44,155 nucleotides of DNA from Hungatella hathewayi WAL-18680 (lineage in GTDB: Bacteria > Bacillota > Clostridia > Lachnospirales > Lachnospiraceae). The notes under the pieces are model-generated. The model worked only from the letters and a program-made list of their open reading frames with translations. It was not told the DNA's origin and made no database searches. Numbering within the stretch: the first letter of the stretch is position 1; each line of letters opens with the position of its first letter. The translations under genes and the position numbers were made by a program. Below, in pieces: positions 23,806-32,998 of the stretch. The stretch lies in assembly GCF_000235505.1 (NCBI RefSeq), contig NZ_JH379027.1:3463742-3507896 (forward strand), read 5' to 3'.

Positions 23806-23958
23806 ATGGCAGAGCGTACGTTTAAATCCGGAAGCATCTGGATGAACATCGGCGAAGTGGCGTCCCAGACAGGTATTTTAGGACATTCCTGCTACCAGTG
23901 CGCCCTTTTTTACGACAGCTGCCGCATGGCTCCTCAGACTCCGGTCCTTTCCGAATAG
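23806..23958 (+). CDS. 50-residue cysteine-containing small protein ahead of an ABC-2 exporter
   Basis: An ORF of 50 codons from ATG 23806 to TAG 23956-23958, behind AAGGAGGTGAGG, the strongest ribosome binding site in the window. The product begins MAERTFKSGSIWMNIG and carries CYQCALFYDSC (CX2CX7C) before a Pro-containing tail (QTPVLSE). It has no signal peptide. Its own promoter lies upstream and a terminator directly after the stop. The next gene is an ABC-2 permease. I do not recognise it. It could be a secreted or modified peptide handled by that exporter, a small metal-binding protein or a regulatory leader peptide. No RiPP-modifying enzyme or peptidase is encoded nearby. Confidence 0.68.
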   Translation: MAERTFKSGSIWMNIGEVASQTGILGHSCYQCALFYDSCRMAPQTPVLSE

Positions 23959-23978
23959 GGAATCGTGGATTCCTTTTT
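23959..23978 (+). terminator. Terminator/attenuator right after the 50-codon gene
   Basis: GGAATC-GTG-GATTCC (23959-23973) followed by TTTTT (23974-23978). The stem is short, so partial read-through into the ABC genes is likely. Confidence 0.7.
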
Positions 23979-23997
23979 GTTCTTAAATGACCTTTCT

Positions 23998-24054
23998 GCC
24001 CGGAGATGCGCGGTTGTCTTCCGGGCATTTTTATGTCCATTTTTCGGAATGGAC
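23998..24054 (+). terminator. Second terminator-like hairpin and a third stem before the ABC-2 genes
   Basis: GCCCGGA (23998-24004) pairs with TCCGGGC (24020-24026), followed by ATTTTT. A further stem GTCCATT/AATGGAC (24035-24041, 24048-24054) ends 25 bases before the permease ATG. Together with the hairpin at 23959 this leader looks built for conditional read-through. Confidence 0.6.
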
Positions 24055-24079
24055 GACCATGAAAAAGAGAGGTTTGTCT

Positions 24080-24901
24080 ATGAGAAATACAATTCTGACG
24101 TTCAGGCGCATGTTCCGCGCCTGCTTCGCAACCTGTTTTATGTGTACCAAGCAGCTGTTCGACGGCGGCATACTCTGTGTGGCCGGGGAATATTTAGTAA
24201 GGCTGCTTCAATTTGTGATGCTGGTCTGTATCTGGAAGGCATTGGCCCGTGAGGGGGCTGATTTGGGGGGAATGACGCTGTCGGCCCTTCTCACCTACAC
24301 CCTCATGTCCTCCGTCCTGCACCAGCAGTTAAATATCGTCTCCCCCGCCACGGCGGCGCTGTGGGAGGGGTCCATTATCGGCAGGTATCTAAGGCCCCTT
24401 CCGGTGATTGCCAGCTTTGTGGTGGAGACGGTTGGAAAATGGTGGATTCCCGTGTTTTTATTCTATGGGCTTCCGCTGTGGCTGGCGGCTCCCCTTCTCG
24501 GCATCCGGGCGCTGCCGGCGGATGGCATTTCGGGGGCGCTGGCATTTATCAGCCTGGCGTTTTCCGTGGCCATCGGGTTTGCTATCGACCTGATGTTTGC
24601 GGCGTTTGCCATCCGGCTGAAAAATGGATGCTTCGCCGTGCTGCATTTACGGGAATCCATCTTTGCACTGCTCTCCGGGGAGTTGATTCCCTTTGCACTC
24701 TTTCCCTGGAATCTGGGGAAGCTGTTTGCGCTGACGCCTTTTGGGTCCATCACCCACGCGCCGCTGAGCATTTACACGGGGCTGACCGACGCTCCCCTCT
24801 CCCTGATTGGGCTTCAGGTGTTCTGGTGCGTCATCCTGTGGCTTCTGGCCCTGTACGTCTTTCGCAAAAGCGAGGAAAGGATGGTGTCGTTCGGTGGATA
24901 A
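24080..24901 (+). CDS. ABC-2 type permease (DUF990/PF06182-like), first subunit
   Basis: A 273-residue membrane protein with about six helices. Start at MRNTILTF, seven bases after AGAGAGG; earlier in-frame ATGs lack a site. The N-terminal amphipathic part ILTFRRMFRACFATCFMC and the helical segments (YLVRLLQFVMLVCIW, LTYTLMSSVLHQQL, IAFAI-like core segments) follow the ABC-2 family pattern. Pairs of such permeases work with one ATPase to export peptides, lipids or antibiotics. The next permease starts on an overlapping GTG. Confidence 0.85.
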   Translation: MRNTILTFRRMFRACFATCFMCTKQLFDGGILCVAGEYLVRLLQFVMLVCIWKALAREGADLGGMTLSALLTYTLMSSVLHQQLNIVSPATAALWEGSIIGRYLRPLPVIASFVVETVGKWWIPVFLFYGLPLWLAAPLLGIRALPADGISGALAFISLAFSVAIGFAIDLMFAAFAIRLKNGCFAVLHLRESIFALLSGELIPFALFPWNLGKLFALTPFGSITHAPLSIYTGLTDAPLSLIGLQVFWCVILWLLALYVFRKSEERMVSFGG

Positions 24902-25772
24902 ATGGATTCGTCAGGGAAAGACTCTGATTCGGCTTTATAAACTTTATGCAAAAATGGATTTGATGTGGTTTCTGCGGGATACGAAATACTGTCTGCTTTA
25001 CATGAGCACGGACCTGATCTGCCTGTTTGCCTCCATGGCCGGCATCTTTCTGCTGTCTGCCAGATTCGGAGGGTTCGGCGGCATGACGGAGGCGGAGGTG
25101 CTGTTTATGCTGGGGTATTCCACCCTGGCGGACGGCATTTACATGATGTTTTTTATGGGAAATAATACTTCCATGGTCAGCCGGATTATCGGCCGGGGAC
25201 AGTTGGACCACGTGGTGATTCAGCCGGTTCCCATCTGGATGCACCTGCTGTGCCAGGGATTTTCTCCGGTGTCGGCAAATTCTACGCTGTTATGTGGTAT
25301 TTTTATCACCGGGTTTGCCCTGCGGCGGCTGCCGGTGGCCGTGACTCCGCTGTTTTTGCTGGCTGCAGCGCTCAACGCGCTGGCCTCCTGCCTGATACTC
25401 ATGGCGGTGATTTATCTCATCTCCTGTCTGGCCTTCTACGCGCCGGCAGCCGCGGAGGAGATTGCCCAGTCGGGGCTTGATTTGTTCACGGTGAAGACTT
25501 ACCCCTTAGGCGGGCTTGGGGGCCGGGTGAAGCTGCTCTTCTGCACGGCCGTGCCGGTGGGGATGGGGGCATGGTTTCCCAGCAGGGCGTTGCTGCAGCT
25601 GGGATATGGATATGGACGTGGCGCAAATGCTGCCGCAACCATCCTTTCCCTGATAGCAGCGCCAGCTCTTGCCATGCTTTTGGTTACTTTGACGTTTATG
25701 ATATTCAAGAAAGGAATGAATCACTATGAGACAAACGGTTCCCCAAGATATTCCGGCTTTGGCCATCGATAA
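24894..25772 (+). CDS. ABC-2 type permease (DUF990/PF06182-like), second subunit
   Basis: A 292-residue membrane protein with about six helices. GTG 24894 is chosen as start since it overlaps the stop of the previous gene and keeps the basic N-terminal segment (RQGKTLIRLYKLYAKMDLMWF) seen in the family; ATG 24954 is an alternative. Family marks include LMLGYSTLADGIYMMFF, GQLDHVVIQPVPIWMHL and a C-terminal YPLGGLGGRVKLLFCTAVPVGMGAWFPSRALL. The 3' end overlaps the ATPase gene by 47 bases, so expression is coupled. Confidence 0.87.
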   Translation: MDKWIRQGKTLIRLYKLYAKMDLMWFLRDTKYCLLYMSTDLICLFASMAGIFLLSARFGGFGGMTEAEVLFMLGYSTLADGIYMMFFMGNNTSMVSRIIGRGQLDHVVIQPVPIWMHLLCQGFSPVSANSTLLCGIFITGFALRRLPVAVTPLFLLAAALNALASCLILMAVIYLISCLAFYAPAAAEEIAQSGLDLFTVKTYPLGGLGGRVKLLFCTAVPVGMGAWFPSRALLQLGYGYGRGANAAATILSLIAAPALAMLLVTLTFMIFKKGMNHYETNGSPRYSGFGHR

Positions 25773-26757
25773 TGTTACAAAATGTTACAGCCAGTGGATG
25801 AGAAGCGGCAAAGCCCGCGATATCATCAAAAATTTAATCCACCCGGAGAAACGGGAGATACTGGCTCTCGACCACTTAAGTCTGACGGTACGGCCAGGGG
25901 AGTTCGTGGCTTACGCCGGATCCAACGGGGCCGGGAAAAGCACGACCATCAAGCTGCTATCGGGGATACTCCAGCCAACCGAAGGGAAGATCTCCGTGCT
26001 TGGCATGAACCCGGCCGTCGACCGGATTCCGTTAATGAGGCAGATTGGCGTTCTCTTCGGCCAGCGGACGGAGTTGTGGTGGGATCACCCGGTTATTACC
26101 AGCTTTGAGTGGAAGAAGCAGGTCTGGAACATCCCGGATTCAGTTTATGAGAGGAATCTTGCCATGGTGACGGAACTGCTGGATTTGGAGGAGATTCTCC
26201 ACACCTTTGCAAGAGAGTTAAGTCTTGGGCAGCGGATGCGGGCGGATATCGGTATGCTGCTTCTCCACAGCCCCTCCGTCATCTTCCTGGATGAGCCAAC
26301 CCTGGGGCTGGATGTGCTGGCCAAACAGCAGATGATACGGTTCCTAAAGCAACTCAACGAGGAAGCCGGCACCACCATCATCGTCACCAGCCATGACATG
26401 GATGATTTGGAGGAGATGGCGAAGCGGATTATTCTTCTGGACAAGGGAAAGATTCAGTTTGACGGCAGCTTTGAAATGCTCCGGGCCGCCACCGGCGGCT
26501 CCGGACGCCTGAGCGTCACCTTCCGAGGAAAAGGCCGCGAAATACCAGGCCTGCGCTTGCTCCAAAACCAGGAACCGGCTGGCGGCCCGGATGGCTCCGG
26601 CCGATTAGTCACAGCGGAATACGAATTCAGCAAAGAAGAGACCGGCATCCACGAGATTCTGGGACTCCTCTCCCGCTATCCGGACGTCATCGATGTGGAG
26701 ATTCGCAAAGCGCCTATTGAAGATGTGATTGCTGGGTTGTATTTGAGCTGGAAATAA
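25726..26757 (+). CDS. ABC transporter ATP-binding protein for the ABC-2 exporter
   Basis: A 343-residue ATPase behind AAAGGAATGAATCACT. Walker A GSNGAGKST (65-73), Q-loop GVLFGQR, signature LSLGQRMRA, Walker B VIFLDEPTLGLD and H-switch TSHDMDD are intact. A C-terminal extension of about 80 residues follows. The N-terminal stretch (about 22-45) before the domain is longer than usual and basic, as in ATPases paired with DUF990 permeases. It drives export by the two permeases encoded upstream. The cargo is unknown; the 50-residue peptide is a candidate. Confidence 0.95.
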   Translation: MRQTVPQDIPALAIDNVTKCYSQWMRSGKARDIIKNLIHPEKREILALDHLSLTVRPGEFVAYAGSNGAGKSTTIKLLSGILQPTEGKISVLGMNPAVDRIPLMRQIGVLFGQRTELWWDHPVITSFEWKKQVWNIPDSVYERNLAMVTELLDLEEILHTFARELSLGQRMRADIGMLLLHSPSVIFLDEPTLGLDVLAKQQMIRFLKQLNEEAGTTIIVTSHDMDDLEEMAKRIILLDKGKIQFDGSFEMLRAATGGSGRLSVTFRGKGREIPGLRLLQNQEPAGGPDGSGRLVTAEYEFSKEETGIHEILGLLSRYPDVIDVEIRKAPIEDVIAGLYLSWK

Positions 26758-26780
26758 TAATCGATATCGTTCTGTAATAA

Positions 26781-26826
26781 AAAGCGCCCCCTTGCCGTCT
26801 CTTATGAAATGGCAAGGGGGTATTTT
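26781..26826. terminator. Bidirectional intrinsic terminator
   Basis: CCCCCTTGCC (26787-26796) pairs with GGCAAGGGGG (26811-26820), loop 14 bases. T-rich sequence follows on + (TATTTTA) and on - (CGCTTTTTATTA). It separates the converging ATPase gene and yesN-like gene. Confidence 0.9.
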
Positions 26827-28384
26827 ACAACTGCTTCCTATACTCATTCGGTTTTACCCCTTCATACTTTTCGAACACCCGCCGGAAATAATTCACATCG
26901 CTGTACCCCACCATCTCACTGATTTCAAACAGTTTTAAATCTGTTTCCTCCAGCAGTTTTTTGGCCCTTGCGATTCGGATTCCGGTTAAGTATTTTTGAT
27001 AGGTGACGCCGGTTCTTTTCTTGAACAGCTGGCTGAAATAATAGGGGTTGATGAAGAAACGCTCCGAGATATCATTCAGGGTGATGTCCTGCTCAAAGTG
27101 GCGGGCGATATATTCCTTGGACTCCTCAATCACATCCCGTTTTTCCGGCATGCTCTGTTTCAGCATCAGTTCATTCATGCCCTGGAGGACGTTGATAATC
27201 CAGTGTTTCAGCTGCTCCATTGTCTGGAATTTTGCAATGTTGTCAAGGGAAAGGATATTCTTTCCCAGATATTCATTCAACTGAAGCTGCATAAACGGCA
27301 TCTTCGAAATCCCCGACAGCACCAGATTAATTGCCGTGGCCTGAAGCACCTCGGGGCTCAAGGACTCCTGCCGGCTCATCTTTCGGAAAATGCTCTCCAC
27401 AATCCGGCTTAAGCCATCGCTGTCCATCTCATTCATGCACCGTTCCAATTCCAATACATCCTCCCTGGCAATGTTGGGAGGCGTTTTTAGAATATCCCGG
27501 ATTTCCCCATAATAGACGAGACTTCCCGGTCCTCTGATAACTTTATAATTAAGAGCGCAGAGTGCCTCTTCATAGGACTTCTTGATTCCACTCACCGAGC
27601 GGTGGGGCGTCCCGATGCCAAGACTCACCCGCTCCCCGGTCCTGTTTTCAAAGTCCATCCGCAGCTTTCCCAGACTGTTTATGATGCGCTGCATTCCCGG
27701 CATCTGGGACGCGCCGATGCAGACCACCATTCTCCCCGGCTCCGGGCCGGGCGTTATCATATAATCCTCTTCTTTTTCCAGATTCTTTTTACAGATTTCC
27801 TCAAATGCTTTCTCAAGGCCGTCTCCTCCCGGACTCTCATAGACAGCGCTGCAATAAAACACGTAATTCAAAAAGTCAAACCGGCCGTCGCTCTCCCGGA
27901 CCTCCGTGCGCCCCTGCAGAATTTCCCGGAGGCGGTACTGCTTCATGCCCTGGTCGTACTCACTCACCGCTTCCTCAAGACTGCTTAACCGGCCATCCCT
28001 CATCTTCTGCTGCTGAATGGACAGACAGACTCTCCTCAGCGTCCCGTACAGTTCCTCCTCCTCGATCGGCTTTGTGATATACTCCTCCACCCCCAGCGCA
28101 ATGGCCTGCTTCGCATAAGAAAAATCTGCATAGCCGCTCAGGATAATAAAGCGGGCTGGCACTCCCTCCTCCTTGATGCGGCGAATCATCTCAAGTCCAT
28201 CCATCTCATACATCCGGATGTCTGTCAGAATGATATCCGGTTCCAGCTTCCGCGCACCGGCAATTCCCTCCGCTCCGTCATAGGCCACGCCCACCACTTC
28301 ACAGTCCTGCGTCCCCTTCTCAATCAGGAATTTCAGCCCGTCAGCAATCATCTGCTCGTCATCAACTACTAAGATACGATACAT
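26825..28384 (-). CDS. YesN-like response regulator with AraC-type DNA-binding domain
   Basis: A 519-residue cytosolic regulator starting MYRILVVDDEQ behind AAGGAGG. The receiver domain (1-120) has D9/D10, phosphorylation site D55 (IILTDIRM) and K105 (YITKP). A middle helical region of about 250 residues follows. The AraC-type double helix-turn-helix occupies about 419-519: SKEYIARHFEQDITLNDISERFF, FSQLFKKRTGVTYQKYLTGIRIARAKKLL and YFRRVFEKYEGVKPNEYRK. The start overlaps the kinase gene by 23 bases. It should activate the carbohydrate genes nearby once phosphorylated by the neighbouring sensor, as B. subtilis YesMN does for rhamnogalacturonan genes. Confidence 0.95.
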   Translation of the reverse strand: MYRILVVDDEQMIADGLKFLIEKGTQDCEVVGVAYDGAEGIAGARKLEPDIILTDIRMYEMDGLEMIRRIKEEGVPARFIILSGYADFSYAKQAIALGVEEYITKPIEEEELYGTLRRVCLSIQQQKMRDGRLSSLEEAVSEYDQGMKQYRLREILQGRTEVRESDGRFDFLNYVFYCSAVYESPGGDGLEKAFEEICKKNLEKEEDYMITPGPEPGRMVVCIGASQMPGMQRIINSLGKLRMDFENRTGERVSLGIGTPHRSVSGIKKSYEEALCALNYKVIRGPGSLVYYGEIRDILKTPPNIAREDVLELERCMNEMDSDGLSRIVESIFRKMSRQESLSPEVLQATAINLVLSGISKMPFMQLQLNEYLGKNILSLDNIAKFQTMEQLKHWIINVLQGMNELMLKQSMPEKRDVIEESKEYIARHFEQDITLNDISERFFINPYYFSQLFKKRTGVTYQKYLTGIRIARAKKLLEETDLKLFEISEMVGYSDVNYFRRVFEKYEGVKPNEYRKQL

Positions 28385-30170
28385 CCGCCCCCTCCTTCCA
28401 CGGAATTTCAACCTCCACGGACATTCCCTTTCCCTCCTCGGAATCCACACGGATATGGCCCTTTTCATTGTAATGAAGGAAAATGCGCTCCGCAATGTTG
28501 ATCAGACCAATGCTATTGTCGTTTCCCGCCTCCGGCTCACTGGAAACCGGCTTGATTTCCTGAAATGAAAGTTTCTCGTTGAGCCGCTCTGCCTGCCCTT
28601 TTGGCATACCGCATCCGTCATCCGTGATGAGAATCCGGATTGTTTCCGAATCCGCGGTGACTTCAATATTCATGTGCAGGCACCGGCTCCTGTCTTTATC
28701 CCCATGCTTGATGCTGTTCTCCAAAATTGGCTGGACCAGCAGCGGCAGGATTGGATGCTGTTCCAGCCCGGTCTCTATCTGGCAGTCCAGCAGAAAATGA
28801 TTCTTGAACCTGAGGTTCTGAAGCCGGATGTAATTCTGGGCATATTCAATCTCGGCCCCGATGGTACTCATTTCCCTGCTTCCATCCAATGTCATGCGGA
28901 ACATCTTGGATAAAATCTTAATCATATCTGCGGTCTCGTCCGCCCCCTGAAGCAGCGCCTTCATCCGGATGGCTTCCAGCGTGTTGTAGAGCATATGGGG
29001 ATTTATCTGGGCCTGGAGCGCCAGATATTTTGCCTCCTTCTCCTTGATTTTCGCCAGATATACGTCCTCGATAAGGGTACGAATCCGCCGCACCATCTGA
29101 TTATAGCTTCCGGTAAGCATGCCGAGCTCGTCTTTTCCCTCTCCCGGAAGGAGGCAGTTGTAATTCTCTTCCTCCACCTGCTTCATGCCCTTCTGGAGCC
29201 GGATGATTGGCACGGTCAGGGCTCTGCTCAGACGCCAGGACACAAACTGTATCAGCAGGGCGCACAAAAGGGTTGCCAGCACCGTGACATGCAGAATCCG
29301 GTTCGTGCTCATCAGCAGCCGGCTTCTCGGAATGATGGTGTTGACCTTCAGCTCCCCCATCTCCGTCTCGCTGGACATCATCAGATAGTCTTCGCTGTCA
29401 TTTTCATCCAGGGAGAAGGATGTTCCCACCACCTCCTGCCAGCTTTTCAGGCCGCTGGATACGTCGGAGTCATAGAGAATCCGGTTCTCCACGTTGGTGA
29501 CATTGATTCGAATATTATAGTGGCTGCGGGCGACTAAAAAGTCGTCATTTAACTCAATCAGACGGGAGGGGTCTATATCCAGCATCAGAACGCCGATGTA
29601 TTTCCCCGCATAGTCATAAATTTTTCTGGCCACGGTGACGGCTATCTTGTCCTGCATCCTGTCATAGTAGGTGCAGTCGTGGGCTTCTGTCACATAGAGA
29701 ACGCGCTCCGACTGCTGCATTTCCTGAAACCAGTTCTGGCTCTCTAACTCTGACTGATTTATCATCACGCTCTTGGTGCTTAACTGGTAAAGCTCATCCT
29801 CCCAGGTGAGAAGCATGACTTCCCCGATCTCCGGTTTCAGCGTCACCATCTGCATCATGACATTTCGAAGATATAGCTGACGGTCCACCCGCTCCAGTAT
29901 GGAACCTCCGCCTTCGCTTAAGCTCTCGATGACCTTATTGCTCACAAGGGCAGATTTGGTGACCCGGTCATATTCCTTCATAAACTGATTCAGGCTGCTG
30001 CTAATCTGGGAATTGAACACCGAAGCAAATTCCATGGCGGAAGCATCCAGGCTGCGCGCGGAGAAACGGTACAGCAGGGAGCTGACCAGGATTAGCGGAA
30101 CCAGGCAGACAGCCAGAAAGCTGACCATCAATTTATTGTGAATTCTCATATTATTCCAGATACGTCCCAT
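28362..30170 (-). CDS. YesM-like sensor histidine kinase
   Basis: A 602-residue membrane sensor starting MGRIWNNMRIHNK behind AAGGAGG; an upstream ATG is too close to its own site. Membrane helices at about 14-34 and 291-313 flank a Cache-like extracytoplasmic sensor domain. A HAMP domain follows, then the His_kinase domain with phospho-histidine H392 in QINPHMLYNTLEAIRMKA, and an ATPase domain with N-box ENSIKHG and G-box DDGCGMPKG. It senses a sugar, or a sugar-loaded binding protein, outside the cell and phosphorylates the regulator encoded next. It is in line with the GH106-like and importer genes upstream. Confidence 0.95.
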   Translation of the reverse strand: MGRIWNNMRIHNKLMVSFLAVCLVPLILVSSLLYRFSARSLDASAMEFASVFNSQISSSLNQFMKEYDRVTKSALVSNKVIESLSEGGGSILERVDRQLYLRNVMMQMVTLKPEIGEVMLLTWEDELYQLSTKSVMINQSELESQNWFQEMQQSERVLYVTEAHDCTYYDRMQDKIAVTVARKIYDYAGKYIGVLMLDIDPSRLIELNDDFLVARSHYNIRINVTNVENRILYDSDVSSGLKSWQEVVGTSFSLDENDSEDYLMMSSETEMGELKVNTIIPRSRLLMSTNRILHVTVLATLLCALLIQFVSWRLSRALTVPIIRLQKGMKQVEEENYNCLLPGEGKDELGMLTGSYNQMVRRIRTLIEDVYLAKIKEKEAKYLALQAQINPHMLYNTLEAIRMKALLQGADETADMIKILSKMFRMTLDGSREMSTIGAEIEYAQNYIRLQNLRFKNHFLLDCQIETGLEQHPILPLLVQPILENSIKHGDKDRSRCLHMNIEVTADSETIRILITDDGCGMPKGQAERLNEKLSFQEIKPVSSEPEAGNDNSIGLINIAERIFLHYNEKGHIRVDSEEGKGMSVEVEIPWKEGADVSYLSS

Positions 30171-30254
30171 TCCTTTCCTCCTTCCCATTCTCCTCTATTC
30201 TGCCATACTTTCCGGATTCCTTCAATTCTAATTATTTTAAGGATTCCTGCTCCT

Positions 30255-32915
30255 TTATGATTCCAATCGTTCTAACATGGACGGTTTTCTGATCTTGAGG
30301 ACGGGCGTTTCCATGATTCCGGTTGGCTTAATCTGCATGCGGGCCGATTTTTTATCCCGCAGCTTCCAGACCAGGGTGTTGCTCACCTCTACCCTGATTC
30401 TGTTCTCCCCGCGGTGTATCAGTCCAGATACGTCGACAAATCGTCCATTTTCCATCAAATCCCCTGCCGGTTTGCCGTTTATCCGGATGCTGGCGCACGA
30501 TGATATGGATGGGAAATCAATCACTGCCTCCGCGCTATCCGTCTCCAAATCCAGCCGGAAACTTCCATCATAGCTGAAGGTACCGGAAAAGCTGGGATAA
30601 TATTCCCGGCCGTTCAGATTCGGGAACGGCTCTCCTTCCTCCAGTACAAAGCAGGTGGTAAACTCACCTCCCACCTCGGCCCTGGACACCGTCCATGCCG
30701 TTTGAATAGGGTTCTCCCATATTTCACCCTTTTTATTGACCGGCCTGTCCTCTTCCGCTCTCTCAACCTCCGCTTCCACCAGAAATACGGCCTCCCCCGG
30801 CTGCAGATTCAAAAGCACTACATCACTTTTTCTCCCCTGCGCAGCAGGACGATTTAACGCCTCTCCCAGACCGGGCAGTTCCTCCAGTTCATTCTCAAAC
30901 GGCCGGTAACGGACCCATCCATTCTTCTCCATCCCCTGAATCCTTACCTCCGTCCTGACCACCTCCTCCGTACTCTCATTAAAAAACATACAGACAGAGC
31001 CGTCCTCATGAAGATACCGCATGGCTCTCAAATCCGGCTTTGAATCCGCCAGCGAAAAACTGCAGCGGCTCACCCGTCTGACTTCCCCCGCCAATTCCTG
31101 TAACGGCACGGCCCTCATATATACCCGGATTTCATCGGACAGCGCTTCCCCATGAATCCCACATTCCGGCATCTCATCCACCGCAAATACCGGCACTCCC
31201 GCCCGCCCGGCGTGCAAAATAAAGTCTTCCACTTCCTTCGGAATCCGCCGACACCAGGGAAGGATAAACGCGCTGTAACCGTATCCATTCAAATAAAACA
31301 TCCCCTCCCTGATTTCCGCCTGCCCCAGAACATCGGCGGGAAGAATATTGCAGTCCATCTGGTTCTCCAGCAATTCCCGCACCGGTTTCTGAAACATCAT
31401 GGCTCCGGTTCCCGTCCACTCGGCTTCCGCATGATACAAAACAGCGGCCTCCGTCCATCGGTGTCCATTCTGCAGCAAATGGGCGCTTCTGTTTACATAC
31501 CTCATCAGCCGGCTAAAATACGGAAACTGCGGATTCTTCCCACCTGCAGAAAAATGCGGCGGACAGTCCGGGTCCGGATACAGAGGAGAAAATGCATGAG
31601 GCACAAACTGGTTGATTCCCCTGACCAGCATGTGGTCCAGAATCCATTTCATTAATGGAACGTCCTCTCCCCAGCCGTAGGCCCCAAACAGTTCACACAG
31701 CGCCTGCCCCTTCTTTTTCGGGTCAACGGCAGCTCCGGAGCTTCCAAGCTTCGCCAGCCCGAAATGATAGAACTCTCCGTCCTCCTCCCCGTCTACCCAG
31801 CAGTGAATCCGTTCCTTTTTCCCCGGCATCAGCTGCTGGGACACTACATCGACCCCAGCCATATCCTGTCCCGCCAGCGCCCGGAAATAATGACCCACAC
31901 TGCAGCCCATTCTGCCATGGGCATTGTTGTCCTCTATGATGTGTCCGATGTACTGCACGCCTTTTTCCCGGCACCAGCCGCCAATCTGCTCACTGAAGCA
32001 TCTCCTTACCTGCTCCGTCATCCTGTCCATATAATCATAGCGAAGCGCCGGCGTTTTCTCCCCCATTTCAAACCACAGCGCCGGCAGGAAGCGCGTATAG
32101 TCCGTCCCCCAGCATTCCTTCAATGACTCCCCCAGGGACGCACTCCACGGATATACCGCCTTTTCCCGTCCAGGAAGCATGTCGTACTCATATCCGGGGA
32201 CATTTCCAAGTTCCGGCTCATCGGAGAAAAATCCGGCCAGGGTCTCTCCAAAGTACTGCCCGAAATGCTCATAGTGAGGTTCATATACCGCATCAATCAG
32301 AACCCGGACCGACTCCTCATCCAGCAGATTCATGTAGTGCTCCCTGCCGCCTCCGCTTCTGCTGGTATACAGGACAAACAGACGGTACTCCCCTTCCTCC
32401 ACGTCAAGCTGGACCATTCCGTCCTGATAGAGCGGCGTGAGATTCCTGGCACCTTCCAGTATTATCCGTGACGTCTCCCGGTCCTGGCGGCGGTAGAGCC
32501 AGACAGTCAGAATCTCTTCCGGCTCCTTTAATCCATGCTCTATGAAGACCGTATTCTGCTTTGCTGGTCCGCATAGATCCATGTGAAATTCTCTCAAGTA
32601 TACCTTGGCCTTCTCCGGCTGTCTCTCATACTCCCCCTTTGCATATCCGGTGGGGAAATGTTTATCGTCCAGCACCCAGACCTCCATATTCCGTTTCCGG
32701 GCCTCCTCCAGTATCATGCCAAGCTGCTCCCACCAAAGCGCCTCCCCAAAGGCCGGATGGGGGCGGGACTCCACGCAGAACGCCCGGATTCCGCATTTCT
32801 CAATGCTGTCCATCTCCTCCAAAATCCTCTCCTGTTCCTCACCGTGAAGCCACAAAAAAGGCAGAATATAGTTTCCTCCCTGCCCACACAGCACTTCCTC
32901 CACACACTTCATCAT
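30255..32915 (-). CDS. Large glycoside hydrolase, GH106-like (alpha-L-rhamnosidase family)
   Basis: An 886-residue protein without a signal peptide, so probably cytosolic. Start at MMKCVEEVLCG behind GGGAGGAG. The N-terminal part is a TIM-barrel-like region with FFSDEPELGN and HIIEDNNAHGRMG as likely catalytic-region segments. QFVPHAFSPLYPDPDCPPHFSAG follows. The C-terminal 150 residues form a galactose-binding-like jelly roll (CASIRINGKPAGDL, NRIRVEVSNTLVWKLRDK). This pattern matches GH106-type proteins, which release terminal rhamnose, but the family call rests on memory of motifs. Co-transcribed with the importer, it would act on imported oligosaccharides. Confidence 0.75.
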   Translation of the reverse strand: MMKCVEEVLCGQGGNYILPFLWLHGEEQERILEEMDSIEKCGIRAFCVESRPHPAFGEALWWEQLGMILEEARKRNMEVWVLDDKHFPTGYAKGEYERQPEKAKVYLREFHMDLCGPAKQNTVFIEHGLKEPEEILTVWLYRRQDRETSRIILEGARNLTPLYQDGMVQLDVEEGEYRLFVLYTSRSGGGREHYMNLLDEESVRVLIDAVYEPHYEHFGQYFGETLAGFFSDEPELGNVPGYEYDMLPGREKAVYPWSASLGESLKECWGTDYTRFLPALWFEMGEKTPALRYDYMDRMTEQVRRCFSEQIGGWCREKGVQYIGHIIEDNNAHGRMGCSVGHYFRALAGQDMAGVDVVSQQLMPGKKERIHCWVDGEEDGEFYHFGLAKLGSSGAAVDPKKKGQALCELFGAYGWGEDVPLMKWILDHMLVRGINQFVPHAFSPLYPDPDCPPHFSAGGKNPQFPYFSRLMRYVNRSAHLLQNGHRWTEAAVLYHAEAEWTGTGAMMFQKPVRELLENQMDCNILPADVLGQAEIREGMFYLNGYGYSAFILPWCRRIPKEVEDFILHAGRAGVPVFAVDEMPECGIHGEALSDEIRVYMRAVPLQELAGEVRRVSRCSFSLADSKPDLRAMRYLHEDGSVCMFFNESTEEVVRTEVRIQGMEKNGWVRYRPFENELEELPGLGEALNRPAAQGRKSDVVLLNLQPGEAVFLVEAEVERAEEDRPVNKKGEIWENPIQTAWTVSRAEVGGEFTTCFVLEEGEPFPNLNGREYYPSFSGTFSYDGSFRLDLETDSAEAVIDFPSISSCASIRINGKPAGDLMENGRFVDVSGLIHRGENRIRVEVSNTLVWKLRDKKSARMQIKPTGIMETPVLKIRKPSMLERLES

Positions 32916-32998
32916 CTGAACTCCTCCCTGTCTCTTCTTTATCCGGAAATGAACGGCAGCCGGAGCGAATGTCGTCATCCGTCCCGGCTGCCTCTGAT

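Noticed and set aside
23959-24054. Known riboswitch or T-box in the leader of the ABC-2 genes
   Set aside because: Only short independent hairpins are visible; no T-box sequence or recognised riboswitch core was found.
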